DNA of 27,060 bases from DASRFS01 sp035260725 (GTDB lineage: Bacteria > Patescibacteriota > Microgenomatia > Levybacterales > UBA12049): contig DATFUR010000011.1 in the NCBI GenBank assembly GCA_035260725.1, positions 1 to 27,060 of the forward strand, given 5' to 3'. The position numbers and the translations under genes are program-made. A model generated the notes under the pieces. That model worked only from the letters and a program-made list of their open reading frames with translations, was not told where the DNA came from and did no database searches. Of the stretch, positions 4,824-13,389 are shown piece after piece (position 1 is the first letter of the stretch; each line of letters starts with the position of its first letter).

Positions 4824-5696
4824 ATGAAAACTCAAATTATGATGAGAAAAGCTTTTGTAGCCCTTTTTGGATTTTTATTTTTTGCTTCCATTGTTCTTTC
4901 CGTGAACGCAAAAACCACTCCTGTCCCCCAGACTAAGATAACAAAAACAATAGCTACTGTTAAGCCCTCTGCAAAGCCCGTGGTTAAGGCTACACCGGCT
5001 CCTAAGCCGACACCCACGCCAAATTACGGCTATTGTCTTTATGTTCCCGTTATCTTGTATCACCACATAGAGCCTCAAGTGGAAGCTGCTATCAAAAAAC
5101 ACACTTCTTTAAACGTAGACAATGGTTATTTTGAGCTTCAGATGGCTTATCTTAACAAAGCAGGCTACACCACAATTACAGCCTTGGACTTGGTTAATGC
5201 TTTAAGAAATCATACAGGACTTCCTCCAAAAAGTATTCTAGTTACACTGGACGACGGTTATGACGATTTATATACCAACGCTTATCCAATTTTAAAAAAA
5301 TACAATATTAAAGCCAGTCTTCTTATACCATCAGGGTTAATTAATAATCCGGGTTACTCAACCTGGGGCCAACTTCGGGAAATGCAGGGGTCGGGGTTAA
5401 TCTATTTTATTGATCACACTTGGTCGCACTATCCCCTGGCTTCCGGCTCATTGGACAAGATTAAAACGGAAATCGAGACGGCAAAAGCACAGTTAGAGCA
5501 AAACACTGGCCAAACATCTAATATTTTCGGTTACCCCTATGGGTCATTTAGCAATCTTTCTATACAGGTTTTGCAGCAAGATGGATTTTTAGGGGCCTTT
5601 TCTACAATTGGAGGGTACTATCAATGCGATTCTTTTATAATGACTCTTCACCGAAATCATGTCGGAAATACTCAGCTTTCCGCCTACGGGCTATAA
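4824..5696 (+). CDS. secreted polysaccharide deacetylase (NodB/CE4 family)
   Basis: This is a 290-aa exported enzyme expected to remove N-acetyl groups from a cell-wall or extracellular polysaccharide. Residues 1-29 form a signal peptide or anchor. Residues 30-68 are a Pro/Ala/Lys/Thr-rich linker. The catalytic domain follows: VPVILYHHIEP at 74-84, motif 1 TLDDGYDD at 141-148 with the catalytic and metal-binding Asp pair D143/D144, and motif 2 HTWSH at 198-202 with two metal-binding His. FGYPYGSFS and the C-terminal LHRNHVGN correspond to later motifs. ATG at 4824; a second ATG at codon 6 would also leave a signal peptide. A TGT-TAGAAT extended -10 at 4796-4804 gives a leader of about 12 nt. 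Its 3' end overlaps the convergent gene by 6 nt. Confidence 0.9.
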   Translation: MKTQIMMRKAFVALFGFLFFASIVLSVNAKTTPVPQTKITKTIATVKPSAKPVVKATPAPKPTPTPNYGYCLYVPVILYHHIEPQVEAAIKKHTSLNVDNGYFELQMAYLNKAGYTTITALDLVNALRNHTGLPPKSILVTLDDGYDDLYTNAYPILKKYNIKASLLIPSGLINNPGYSTWGQLREMQGSGLIYFIDHTWSHYPLASGSLDKIKTEIETAKAQLEQNTGQTSNIFGYPYGSFSNLSIQVLQQDGFLGAFSTIGGYYQCDSFIMTLHRNHVGNTQLSAYGL

Positions 5697-6014
5697 ATCC
5701 TTAATATCCTTATGTAGCTCTTTTTTCAGATCCTCGGCGGCCTTTTTGATTTTTTCTTCCACGTTGTCTATTTTGCCGGTCAATAACTTCCAAATTTCGT
5801 CGTGGTTGTCTATGTTGAGGTGTTCCATAAATTTTTTCTTGTCTTCCTCGTTAAGTTCGGACAAAATAGCGTCCATTATTGCGTGGTGAATGTTGGATTC
5901 AGCTAAAGACAGGAGATGGACTCTTTCTTCTTTCTTTAACTCCATATTCCCTATCTCTAAAGATATTGTTGAAGTATCTACTAGGTGACTATAGAAATGT
6001 TTTCCTTTATTCAT
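5691..6014 (-). CDS. CPR-type hypothetical protein, 107 aa, C-terminal helix
   Basis: The protein is small, acidic and helical. It opens with a short beta segment (SHLVDTSTISLEI), followed by a helix with HLLSLAESNIHHAIMDAILSEL, an EEDKKKFMEHL segment, and a long charged amphipathic C-terminal helix (about residues 78-107) that could form a coiled coil. I have an impression of similar unknown proteins in Patescibacteria but cannot name a characterised family. It starts 4 nt after the stop of the larger secreted protein gene, so the two form an operon. Confidence 0.7.
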   Translation of the reverse strand: MNKGKHFYSHLVDTSTISLEIGNMELKKEERVHLLSLAESNIHHAIMDAILSELNEEDKKKFMEHLNIDNHDEIWKLLTGKIDNVEEKIKKAAEDLKKELHKDIKDL

Positions 6015-6018
6015 AATT

Positions 6019-6882
6019 TTATTTTACCAGTTTTATAGGTCCCAAGGGAATTTTGTTGTTCTTGTCGTCTACAAAAAAATACAAAACGCGGGTTCTGTCC
6101 ACTCTTTCAAGGTAGGCCATAACCTCCGGAGAGCCCCCCAAATGCTTTCCAGTCCACTCTGCGGGGCCGGAGTCTCCGATATCCGCAATTATTGCCTTTC
6201 CGTTGTCAGGATTAACCAGAATCATTTTCCTGTATTTAAAAAAGTCTCTATATTCTGCCACATGCGTGTTGAATCCGGGAGCAATAAAAGTGGGTACGGC
6301 TATATAATATTTTTCTCTTAACTTATCCTCCTCCGTCATTTCCGCTTGTGAATTGGCAAAATATCTCCAAGCCCCAAGTCCTGGCGCCATTCCCTCCCGC
6401 GCGTACAAAGCAGCGTCTTTTGCATTATCAAAGTGTGTATCCATTGTGTCTTGGGGAAATCTGGCCAAATGCTGTTCTTGGCCTATCATCCCGTAGGTTC
6501 TGTTGAGTCTTATTCCGTTTATTCCTACTTTTACGTCCACTCCGAAGTCTCTGGACAAAGCATTTGCCAGCTTTTCTTCCTCAATTGGAGTCAACTCTCT
6601 AACTTCTTGAGGGACTAGCTTGGAGAGGTCCGATACGAGAAAAGTCTCTCTTCCTATTTGCTCTGTTGTTTGGAAGGAGGAAGCCTGTTGTGGGCCCAAA
6701 GTGGACCCGACGGGAGAGGTAAGAAGTATTGCACTTGCTGCAGAGCCTACTGCAAGTTGCTTGGAGTGGGTTTTGAGCCATTCTATTGAGTCTTTATGGC
6801 GGGTTAAGAGCCTTTTGCTAAGCGTCCTGTGGCGCTTTACCCATTTATCTCTTAACTTCTCGTAACTTGAAGTTTTAGGCAT
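6019..6882 (-). CDS. CPR-type exported protein of unknown function, 287 aa
   Basis: A strongly basic N-terminus (residues 1-42) is followed by a hydrophobic segment (about 43-58), consistent with a membrane anchor or long signal peptide, so most of the protein is probably outside the membrane. The conserved-looking core is at about 191-272: YYIAVPTFIAPGF, then KMILVNPDNGKAIIADIGDSGP and WTGKHLGGSPEVM. The alternation of short strands with a D-x-G-(D/S)-x-GP motif recalls small beta-barrel folds such as RlpA or 3D-domain proteins that act on peptidoglycan. That is only a resemblance. A -10 TATAGT at 6895-6890 lies 7 nt from the ATG, so translation should be leaderless. It heads a two-gene operon with the 107-aa protein. 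Confidence 0.7.
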   Translation of the reverse strand: MPKTSSYEKLRDKWVKRHRTLSKRLLTRHKDSIEWLKTHSKQLAVGSAASAILLTSPVGSTLGPQQASSFQTTEQIGRETFLVSDLSKLVPQEVRELTPIEEEKLANALSRDFGVDVKVGINGIRLNRTYGMIGQEQHLARFPQDTMDTHFDNAKDAALYAREGMAPGLGAWRYFANSQAEMTEEDKLREKYYIAVPTFIAPGFNTHVAEYRDFFKYRKMILVNPDNGKAIIADIGDSGPAEWTGKHLGGSPEVMAYLERVDRTRVLYFFVDDKNNKIPLGPIKLVK

Positions 6883-6889
6883 TAATTAA

Positions 6890-6895
6890 ACTATA
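6890..6895 (-). promoter_or_regulatory. -10 element placing the 287-aa gene mRNA at its start codon
   Basis: TATAGT (reverse complement of 6890-6895) is followed by 7 nt and then the ATG at 6882. No clear -35 was found. Confidence 0.5.
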
Positions 6896-6971
6896 GCATA
6901 AACATAAATTGATCTAAAAAGTCAGTGTTTGTTATCTTGTTTTCTTCGTATTTTATTCTAATAATATTCTT

Positions 6972-8216
6972 ATGAGGATAATTCTTCACGTTGATTTTGA
7001 TTCATTTTTTGCAAGCGTAGAGCAGCAATTAAAGCCGGAGTTAAGGGGCAAACCGGTTGGAGTTACTGCTACAAACGGCAGGACGTGTATTATAGCCTCA
7101 AGCCGTGAGGCCAAAAGATTAGGAATTAAAACAGGAGATAGGACGTGGGAGTCAATTCCTAAATGCCCCAGTCTTATTTTAGTTTCGGCAGATTTTAACA
7201 AATACTATGATATTTCAAAGAAGTTTTTGAAAATCTGCAACAGTTACTCCCCATACGTCGAAATGTTTTCTCTGGACGAAGTATTTATAGATGTAACGCA
7301 ATCCGTCCATTTGTTTGGAAGCGTTCAGGATTTAGTTTTTGAGCTAAAAAGAAAAATAGCTTTGGAAATTGGAGAATATATTACGGTTTCAATTGGAGTA
7401 TCGCACAATAAACTACTGGCAAAATTAGCTTCCGGAATTAACAAACCGGATGGACTTTTTGAAATAACCCCACAAAACATGGACGAAGTTTTTAAAAGCT
7501 CAAAGCTTACGGATATATGCGGAATTGGAGAAAGAATTGCTTTAAGGCTAAATCATATTGGAGTTTATACTCTTATGGATTTAAGAAATACAAATCTAGA
7601 GAAATTGGAATTGGAATTTGGAAAAGCCGAGGCAGAATTTCTTAAAAATGTGGGCTTGGGTATTGACCCTTTCCCGGTAGTTCCCTATACACAGGCTCCC
7701 CAGGCCAAATCGATTGGCAGAAATTACTGTTTGCCCAAAAACGAATACGATAAAAAGGCGGTTTTGCAAAATATTTATGAGCTTTGTGAGGAAGTTGGAA
7801 TACGGCTAAGAGGGCTTGGTAAGATGGGTAGGACAGTCTCTTTGTTTCTTGGGGGCACAACAGACGTGGGAAGACGAAAAACGATTCCTGAATTTATAGA
7901 CAAAGGGAGCGAAATATTCTCGGTTTGTAAATCTATTTTGAACGAAGATAAATATTTCTTTAGAAATTATGATTATTATGCAAGGCAGATTAGTATTTCG
8001 GTGTCCAATTTGGAGGATAAAATTAACCTTACCCCCTCTCTTTTTGACGAGCCTCTAAAAAAGGACAAAGTAACCGTTGCCATAGACAATATAAACGAAA
8101 AATTCGGCGACCATACAATAAGAAATGGATTCCTGCTTTATAGCGATAAACTTACAACTGTTCCCAACGGATATTTTGCCGATAATTACGAGCGGACAAA
8201 GCTGTCGCAGAGTTGA
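6972..8216 (+). CDS. dinB: Y-family DNA polymerase IV (DinB)
   Basis: Translesion polymerase that bypasses damaged template bases with low fidelity. The palm opens with HVDFDSFFASVE: D8 and D10 are catalytic-site residues and F13 lies at the steric-gate position of E. coli Pol IV. SLDEVFIDV at 100-108 supplies D102/E103. SIGVSHNKLLAKLASGINKPDG is the fingers/palm signature. An HhH thumb (DICGIGERIALRLNHIGV) and the little-finger domain follow. LTPSLFDE near the C-terminus resembles a beta-clamp-binding motif. The 414-aa length is slightly above the 350 aa of E. coli Pol IV. It has no SOS-type operator that I can identify. The 89-bp intergenic space is shared with the divergent 287-aa gene. 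Confidence 0.95.
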   Translation: MRIILHVDFDSFFASVEQQLKPELRGKPVGVTATNGRTCIIASSREAKRLGIKTGDRTWESIPKCPSLILVSADFNKYYDISKKFLKICNSYSPYVEMFSLDEVFIDVTQSVHLFGSVQDLVFELKRKIALEIGEYITVSIGVSHNKLLAKLASGINKPDGLFEITPQNMDEVFKSSKLTDICGIGERIALRLNHIGVYTLMDLRNTNLEKLELEFGKAEAEFLKNVGLGIDPFPVVPYTQAPQAKSIGRNYCLPKNEYDKKAVLQNIYELCEEVGIRLRGLGKMGRTVSLFLGGTTDVGRRKTIPEFIDKGSEIFSVCKSILNEDKYFFRNYDYYARQISISVSNLEDKINLTPSLFDEPLKKDKVTVAIDNINEKFGDHTIRNGFLLYSDKLTTVPNGYFADNYERTKLSQS

Positions 8217-8241
8217 ATATTATAGGACGTTATGCTAACAT
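8213..8241 (+). promoter_or_regulatory. possible promoter of the 125-aa gene
   Basis: -35 TTGAAT at 8213-8218 (overlapping the dinB stop region), 17-bp spacer, -10 TAACAT at 8236-8241, then 8 nt to the ATG at 8250. Confidence 0.4.
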
Positions 8242-8249
8242 AGCCGGCT

Positions 8250-8627
8250 ATGGGAGGAATAATAGAAAGAGTTTCACATCTTATAAACCAATCTAAGACA
8301 GAAGTACCATTTGATTACGGAGCGCTGGCAAAGTGCAAGGCCGAAGCAGATCGTATCCGAACCAGCAATCCGGAATCTAATTTAAATGTCTCTTGGGTTT
8401 ATATAAATAAAAATCTCGCTATAAGGACCGGCAAAGGGTTACTCGACGTCATAGTGGATTTGGAAGAAGCAGGATACGTATTCGATGTAGACAAGGCGTT
8501 GGGAGAAGAAGTTTTCGAACATTTAAGCGATATCTCTAGCAAAGTAAAGTCCCCGATAGTAACAGATTTTGATGTTCCCTATATAAAGATGCTAAGAGAA
8601 CTAGACAAATTAAAGGGAATTAATTAA
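8250..8627 (+). CDS. hypothetical protein, 125 aa
   Basis: I do not recognise this protein. It is soluble and mostly helical, with a strand-like VSWVYINKNLAIRTGKG in the middle and acidic helices after it (DVIVDLEEAGYVFDVDKAL, EEVFEHLSDISSKV). It follows dinB by 33 nt, possibly cotranscribed, but a promoter-like pair sits in the gap. Its 3' end overlaps the convergent membrane-protein gene by 18 nt. Confidence 0.6.
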   Translation: MGGIIERVSHLINQSKTEVPFDYGALAKCKAEADRIRTSNPESNLNVSWVYINKNLAIRTGKGLLDVIVDLEEAGYVFDVDKALGEEVFEHLSDISSKVKSPIVTDFDVPYIKMLRELDKLKGIN

Positions 8628-10988
8628 TTCTTTTCTCTCGAATACAATAAAATCTCCATTTGCAAAAACCACCGAATAATTATTATTTTTTTTAACCTTT
8701 TGCAAAATCTGCCTTTCTGTTTTGGCTTGGGGATCTTTCGAGTAGCTTCTTATTAAAAAAACAATGAAGTCTGCTGTGTTTATTCCCTGCGGAACGGTGT
8801 ACACCAATTCCCTTCGGGATAAATGGGAACCAAGATTATTTGTTGCAGCAACGCTGTATTTCTTTGGAATTCTGGCAATGTACCGGCCTACAATTCTTCT
8901 GTTTTCCAAAGTCTTTGTAAACATTTCCAGATTTGGATCATCGGCTCCGGGAAGAGGACCAAACAGAATAACCGAATATATAGTGCAAAGAAGAATAAGC
9001 ACTCCATAAAAAGTCATTGGTAGATGAGGCGTACGCTTTTTTAAGTTCTTTAAGCCATAAATTGCCGATATAAAAATAAACGCAACTATTGAAGCCGAAT
9101 ATTGAAAATAAATTTGATGCAGCTGGGCGTTGTTACTCAAAAGATTTATAAGTAAATTTGGCAGAATGAACACTAAAAAAAGAGGATAAGCAAAAGAGAG
9201 AAAACCTAGAGGCAAAAAAATTTCAATTAAATAAACTAACTGTTCCCTATGGAATATTGCGGATAGCGTTTTAAATGGGTCAAAAATTACATTTTTTATG
9301 ATTGTTGTTGGTGAGTCGCCAAAATCCGCATAGTAAGAAAGCGCAAAATGCTGCCCTCCCAAAGCTTTGGGAATTGCTATCCACACAAGGCAGTAGAAGA
9401 TAGCGATTGAAACGGTAAAAATAAGTGTGCCCAATAGTTTTTTTCGTTGACGGATAAATATATATAGCCCGAATATTGCAGTTATTATCCATATATTTTC
9501 TTTGGTTATGCCGGCTAAAATAAGAAAGACAATAGTCAGGAAGTACTTTTTCTTGTTTACAAAATAAAACGCGGCAAGTAAAAATGTGGTTGCAAGAACA
9601 ACGGGATGAAAGTCATATAAATTTGGCTGCTCAATTGCAGGATTTAAAAGGAACGCGAGAGAAAATATTAAAGACATGGGTTTGTTTTTTAGCACGTCCC
9701 TTCCTATTAGGAAAACGAAGTAGGCTCCAAGCGAAACAATAATTGTTTGGAGTAGAAGAAGAATTTTTGGATTTGACCAAATCAAATATAAAGGAGAGAT
9801 TAATATAAGAATAAAATCTGCGTGGAATGCAAGGCGGGAAACTATATTTGTGCCATTTGGGTCTGTGATCTGAAAAATTCTGCCGTGTATAGTATTCCAA
9901 ACCGTCTGATCCATGTTTCCCAAATCAAATCTGCCTGTAAAGAAATTATCGTATCTTAGAAATGAGGCATAGGTAAAATAAATCATGTAGAGGGCAATGC
10001 ATATTGCTAAAACAATTTCGTATCTTCGACTATAAATAAAATTTTCTACTTTAGCAAAAGTTTTACTTTTGGAATTATTCCAAATCCAAACAAAAAATAA
10101 GAATATAAGCTCCGTGAAGACAAATATCACCCTGGCATAAATACTGGAAAATGCCGCCGCTTCTAAGGACATTATTTGAGACAATCCAATCGTTATAACA
10201 GCCTCTCTGACTCCTAGTCCTGTTGGGGTAATTATGGATAGATATCCGATAAGAAGTGCCAGACTAAAAAAACTTGCAAGGCCAATGAAATTATGCGGGT
10301 CAATATAGAAAAGAGAATTCGCAGAAAAATATACACCCAATCCAAAAAAATAAACGGCAAAAAAGGATAAAGAAGTTAGTTTTAGATTTTCTTCAATTTT
10401 AAAATCGGGTAAAATCGAAAAAATCAGGGAGATGAATTTATTTTTCTTTCTTAGTTCTGTGTTAAATATGAACACTAAAATGAATAAAACTGCTCCTGTA
10501 AAAATTGCGGGCTGGGCGAGTATTTCAAGAGGAAAACTGGGCAGGTGGTTAAAGATAAGACCTATGGAAAAGATGGAAGCGATTACCGCTCCGACAATAA
10601 AAAACTCGGCTTCGTAAAAAAGTGACTTTGCCGAGTCTTTTTTTTTGACTCCCAATTTTTCGAAAGACAAAGTCCTGCCTATAAAAGACCAGATGTTACC
10701 GGGGGTGTACCTTTTAAGCTCTGAAACGCTCCAGAGAAAAATAGAATTTTTATAATTAAGTCTGTAGCTTTTGTTTTTTAGAATTTCTTTCCAAATATAA
10801 CCTCTTAAAGCAAAATAAATCGCAAAACAGAATATACAAAGAAGAGTCATAAAAATATTCAAGTGGTTAAATGTGCGAAGAACAACGGAAGAATTAGGCA
10901 GAATTATTTTAATTACGAAGACAAGAGAGATTATGGAAATTGGCCAGCCAATTAAAAATTTTAATAAATTCAATAAGTTGGATTTCAC
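8610..10988 (-). CDS. fusion of LPG-synthase-type flippase domain and DUF2079 membrane domain, 792 aa
   Basis: Residues 1 to about 310 match the multi-pass domain of the MprF/UPF0104/AglD group, with SELKRYTPGNIWSFIGR at 89-105 and GYLSIITPTGLGVREAV at 248-264. Such domains move lipid-linked substrates or aminoacyl-lipids. Residues of about 320-792 match DUF2079, a predicted multi-pass family resembling GT-C glycosyltransferases, with the hallmark FDLGNMDQTVWN at 354-365 and a soluble-looking C-terminal domain from about 690. Together they suggest an enzyme that flips and/or glycosylates a lipid-linked envelope compound, which is an inference. Start is GTG at 10988. A promoter (TTGGAA, 17 bp, TATAAT at 11007-11002) inside the 3' end of dacA gives a leader of about 6 nt. 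It is third in the GH18-dacA cluster. Confidence 0.82.
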   Translation of the reverse strand: MKSNLLNLLKFLIGWPISIISLVFVIKIILPNSSVVLRTFNHLNIFMTLLCIFCFAIYFALRGYIWKEILKNKSYRLNYKNSIFLWSVSELKRYTPGNIWSFIGRTLSFEKLGVKKKDSAKSLFYEAEFFIVGAVIASIFSIGLIFNHLPSFPLEILAQPAIFTGAVLFILVFIFNTELRKKNKFISLIFSILPDFKIEENLKLTSLSFFAVYFFGLGVYFSANSLFYIDPHNFIGLASFFSLALLIGYLSIITPTGLGVREAVITIGLSQIMSLEAAAFSSIYARVIFVFTELIFLFFVWIWNNSKSKTFAKVENFIYSRRYEIVLAICIALYMIYFTYASFLRYDNFFTGRFDLGNMDQTVWNTIHGRIFQITDPNGTNIVSRLAFHADFILILISPLYLIWSNPKILLLLQTIIVSLGAYFVFLIGRDVLKNKPMSLIFSLAFLLNPAIEQPNLYDFHPVVLATTFLLAAFYFVNKKKYFLTIVFLILAGITKENIWIITAIFGLYIFIRQRKKLLGTLIFTVSIAIFYCLVWIAIPKALGGQHFALSYYADFGDSPTTIIKNVIFDPFKTLSAIFHREQLVYLIEIFLPLGFLSFAYPLFLVFILPNLLINLLSNNAQLHQIYFQYSASIVAFIFISAIYGLKNLKKRTPHLPMTFYGVLILLCTIYSVILFGPLPGADDPNLEMFTKTLENRRIVGRYIARIPKKYSVAATNNLGSHLSRRELVYTVPQGINTADFIVFLIRSYSKDPQAKTERQILQKVKKNNNYSVVFANGDFIVFERKELINSL

Positions 10989-11001
10989 AAGTTAGGAGAA
11001 T

Positions 11002-11030
11002 ATTATAGACTTTAATTCCAATATTTCCAA
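11002..11030 (-). promoter_or_regulatory. internal promoter for the flippase-DUF2079 gene
   Basis: -10 TATAAT (reverse complement of 11002-11007), 17-bp spacer and -35 TTGGAA (11030-11025) lie in the last codons and just past the stop of dacA. The GTG start is 13 nt after the -10. Confidence 0.55.
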
Positions 11031-12091
11031 GTAGAGTATTTCTGTCTAAGAGAGACTTCGGAAACAGAAACAGGTACGAGATTTGCAGACTTTTGAAAAG
11101 CAAAGTCAAGAAGTTGAGAGGCCCATAAGTCTCTTTCCAAAACTCCTGGGGTTCCTAACAAAACAACAATTATTTTTTTACCGTTTCTTTCCGACATAAC
11201 TACTGTAGTGTAGCCGGCCTCATCTGTATTCCCTATCTTCACTCCCGATACGCCCGGGTACACTCCAAGTAACCCATTCCAATTGTAAAGGTCGAATTGT
11301 TTGTGGTTATTATTTGCTGCAATAAACCGGTAATCTTTATCTACAATATTTTTGATTGTAGAATAATTTTTTAGTGCGTATCTGGTTAGAATTGCTAAAT
11401 CTTCGGTACTGCTGTAATTTTTGCTGTTGTCAAAGCCTTGAGGGTTAGAGAAATTTGTGTTTTTAAGACCAATTATTGAGGCTTTTTTATTCATAGAATC
11501 TATAAAAATCGGACTTTTATATTTATTGTTTACTCCGTCTTTGAGAGCCGCCGCTGCATCGTTTGCCGATGTCATAAGCATGGCAGACAAAAGTTCTTCC
11601 ACAGTCATTGTTTGATTCTCCACCACTCCTATTTTGGTTGGTTCTTCGTTGGTCGCGTTTCTAGAAATGACAATTTGCTCTTGTGACTTTGCCAAATCTA
11701 AGGCAACAACTGCGGTCATTATTTTTGTAAGGGAAGCAATCGGCAGCGGTTTTGAAATATTTTTTTCTGCAATAACCGTTCCGGTATCAAAATCTACCGC
11801 AATATAAGATGAAGCATTATCGAAAGCCGAAGATGCAAAAGTTGTCTCAATAATAGAAGATTCCTTTTTTAATTTAAAGTCGTTTGGAACGCTTTGTAAT
11901 TTTGGCAAGATTTCCTTAAACGTCTGATTTTGTGCAGGAATAGGACTTACAAGGCTTAAATTCTTAAAGTCAGGATTTATTTTTTGAATTACGGTTAAAA
12001 AGAAAACCAAAAGAAAAGTGAATATAAATATATTCCACCTGGTTAACCTCTTTTTGCTTTGTAAATTTACTTCTAATTTTATTTCGTTCAT
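11012..12091 (-). CDS. dacA: D-alanyl-D-alanine carboxypeptidase (PBP5/DacA-like)
   Basis: Serine peptidase S11 family; removes the terminal D-Ala of peptidoglycan stem peptides. The three active-site motifs are present: SLTK (S120, K123), SAN (S175-N177) and KIG (285-287), where Ile replaces the usual Thr of KTG. TDEAGYTTVV after it is typical of the family. Instead of the C-terminal amphipathic anchor of E. coli PBP5, it has an N-terminal membrane helix (about 20-36) after a basic tail, followed by INPDFKNLSLVSPIP, which recurs in the neighbouring GH18 protein. Its ATG overlaps the stop of the GH18 gene by 4 nt, so the two are translationally coupled. Confidence 0.92.
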   Translation of the reverse strand: MNEIKLEVNLQSKKRLTRWNIFIFTFLLVFFLTVIQKINPDFKNLSLVSPIPAQNQTFKEILPKLQSVPNDFKLKKESSIIETTFASSAFDNASSYIAVDFDTGTVIAEKNISKPLPIASLTKIMTAVVALDLAKSQEQIVISRNATNEEPTKIGVVENQTMTVEELLSAMLMTSANDAAAALKDGVNNKYKSPIFIDSMNKKASIIGLKNTNFSNPQGFDNSKNYSSTEDLAILTRYALKNYSTIKNIVDKDYRFIAANNNHKQFDLYNWNGLLGVYPGVSGVKIGNTDEAGYTTVVMSERNGKKIIVVLLGTPGVLERDLWASQLLDFAFQKSANLVPVSVSEVSLRQKYSTWKYWN

Positions 12092-13389
12092 TGTATTTCA
12101 GCTGCATTTACTGCAAGTTTTTGTCCGAATTTTTCTTTAAGAACAGTCCACATTTCTTTTTTGCCTTCGTCAAAGCCCAACGCCCAAATTCCAACGCCTG
12201 CCAAATTTTTGCTTTTTGCAAAATCGTACTTAATAGACATAGATTTCGCGTCTTCCAAAAATATCATTCTCCATGTACCGCTGTCGGAATCATAGTAAGC
12301 TTTGTATCCTACTTGGCCATATTGATCCCATCCGGTTGTAATTTTTTCGATAGATGTATTTGATTCTTTTATTAGATCATTCGCAAATGTATATGTTTGG
12401 GCAACAGAAGAGTTGCTGTGATATTCGGAATACCTTCTATATCTGTACCAGTAGTATGTGTAATAGCCCTGATTAACAGACGCTTTAACCGATGGAGAGT
12501 TAACAGGATAGTTGTAGCCGTACCACGGAACCCCCAAAATAAGTTTGTTTGAAGGCATTATTTTAAGAAAGTCCTCAACTGCAGTTGCAACATCGTACCA
12601 ATACTTACCTTCTTTGTGGCCATAGAGAGGCGCAGTGGGGATTGCCTCGTCAGACGTACTTGTTGCAAAGTCATAGGCCATCATAAATATTCCATCGGAA
12701 TACTTGGCAATTCTTGGAATATCATAAATTTTCGGATCTTTAACGCTGGAGGCATATACCGACACAGTCAAACGAGAGTTAGGTACTTCCCGATGGAGTT
12801 TTTGGACAAAATTGTAAACAAATTCGGAAAATTTGTTTTTGTAATCGTCTCCGGGGTTTCCTACGTATTCAAAATCAATATTTACTCCGTCTATACCCGC
12901 ACTTTTTACTTCTTTAATGGCCTCATTTATGGTAGTATTTTGCGCATCTTTGCTGTCCATTAGCGAGTTTATGGAGGCATTATCCATTTGAGTCAAGGTC
13001 AAAACTACCTTTGTTCCGTATTTATGCGCTTTGCTAAATATTTGGGATGCTTTATCAGATTTAAACGTTGCATATCCCTGATCGGTTGTATCCAAGCTTC
13101 CATCAGGATTAACCGGGATGCCAAAATATGCAAATGTCGTCAAAACGCTAAAGTCTATATTGTCCAAATTATCGAATTTCCAGTAAGGAGCAAAACCGAA
13201 AACTTCATTTCCACTTGAGGCTCTTGTAACCGGGATAGGTGAAATCAAAGAAAAAATATCTTTGTTGGGGTTAATAAGGGAAAAGGTAAAAACCAATATC
13301 AAAACAACTTCAAAGAATACTACCAATAAAGGTTTATATTCTCTTCGTCTTAGTTTGTCTTTTACTTCTTCTTTAAAATTTAACCACAT
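12088..13389 (-). CDS. membrane-anchored glycoside hydrolase family 18 protein
   Basis: GH18 TIM-barrel protein, 433 aa. The signature DGVNIDFE at 167-174 has the catalytic Glu at E174. VFGFAPYWKF at 63-72 and LILGVPWYGYNY are other typical strands, and GVGIWALGFDEG is the last one. Family members cleave chitin or peptidoglycan-type beta-1,4 linkages, and some are spore or wall hydrolases. Next to dacA, a wall-remodelling role is likely. The N-terminus has a basic tail and one helix (about 21-40), then INPNKDIFSLISPIP. AAGGA lies 4 nt before the ATG at 13389. A promoter at 13537-13509 predicts a leader of about 113 nt. Confidence 0.88.
   Translation of the reverse strand: MWLNFKEEVKDKLRRREYKPLLVVFFEVVLILVFTFSLINPNKDIFSLISPIPVTRASSGNEVFGFAPYWKFDNLDNIDFSVLTTFAYFGIPVNPDGSLDTTDQGYATFKSDKASQIFSKAHKYGTKVVLTLTQMDNASINSLMDSKDAQNTTINEAIKEVKSAGIDGVNIDFEYVGNPGDDYKNKFSEFVYNFVQKLHREVPNSRLTVSVYASSVKDPKIYDIPRIAKYSDGIFMMAYDFATSTSDEAIPTAPLYGHKEGKYWYDVATAVEDFLKIMPSNKLILGVPWYGYNYPVNSPSVKASVNQGYYTYYWYRYRRYSEYHSNSSVAQTYTFANDLIKESNTSIEKITTGWDQYGQVGYKAYYDSDSGTWRMIFLEDAKSMSIKYDFAKSKNLAGVGIWALGFDEGKKEMWTVLKEKFGQKLAVNAAEIQ

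Noticed and set aside
8764..9023. Plus-strand frames within the flippase-DUF2079 gene
   Set aside because: Shadows of a strongly supported membrane-protein gene; no start signals or protein-like features.
12616..12963. 115-aa plus-strand frame opposite the GH18 gene
   Set aside because: It mirrors the GH18 catalytic core, which has clear motifs on the minus strand; composition is odd and there is no promoter or ribosome binding site.
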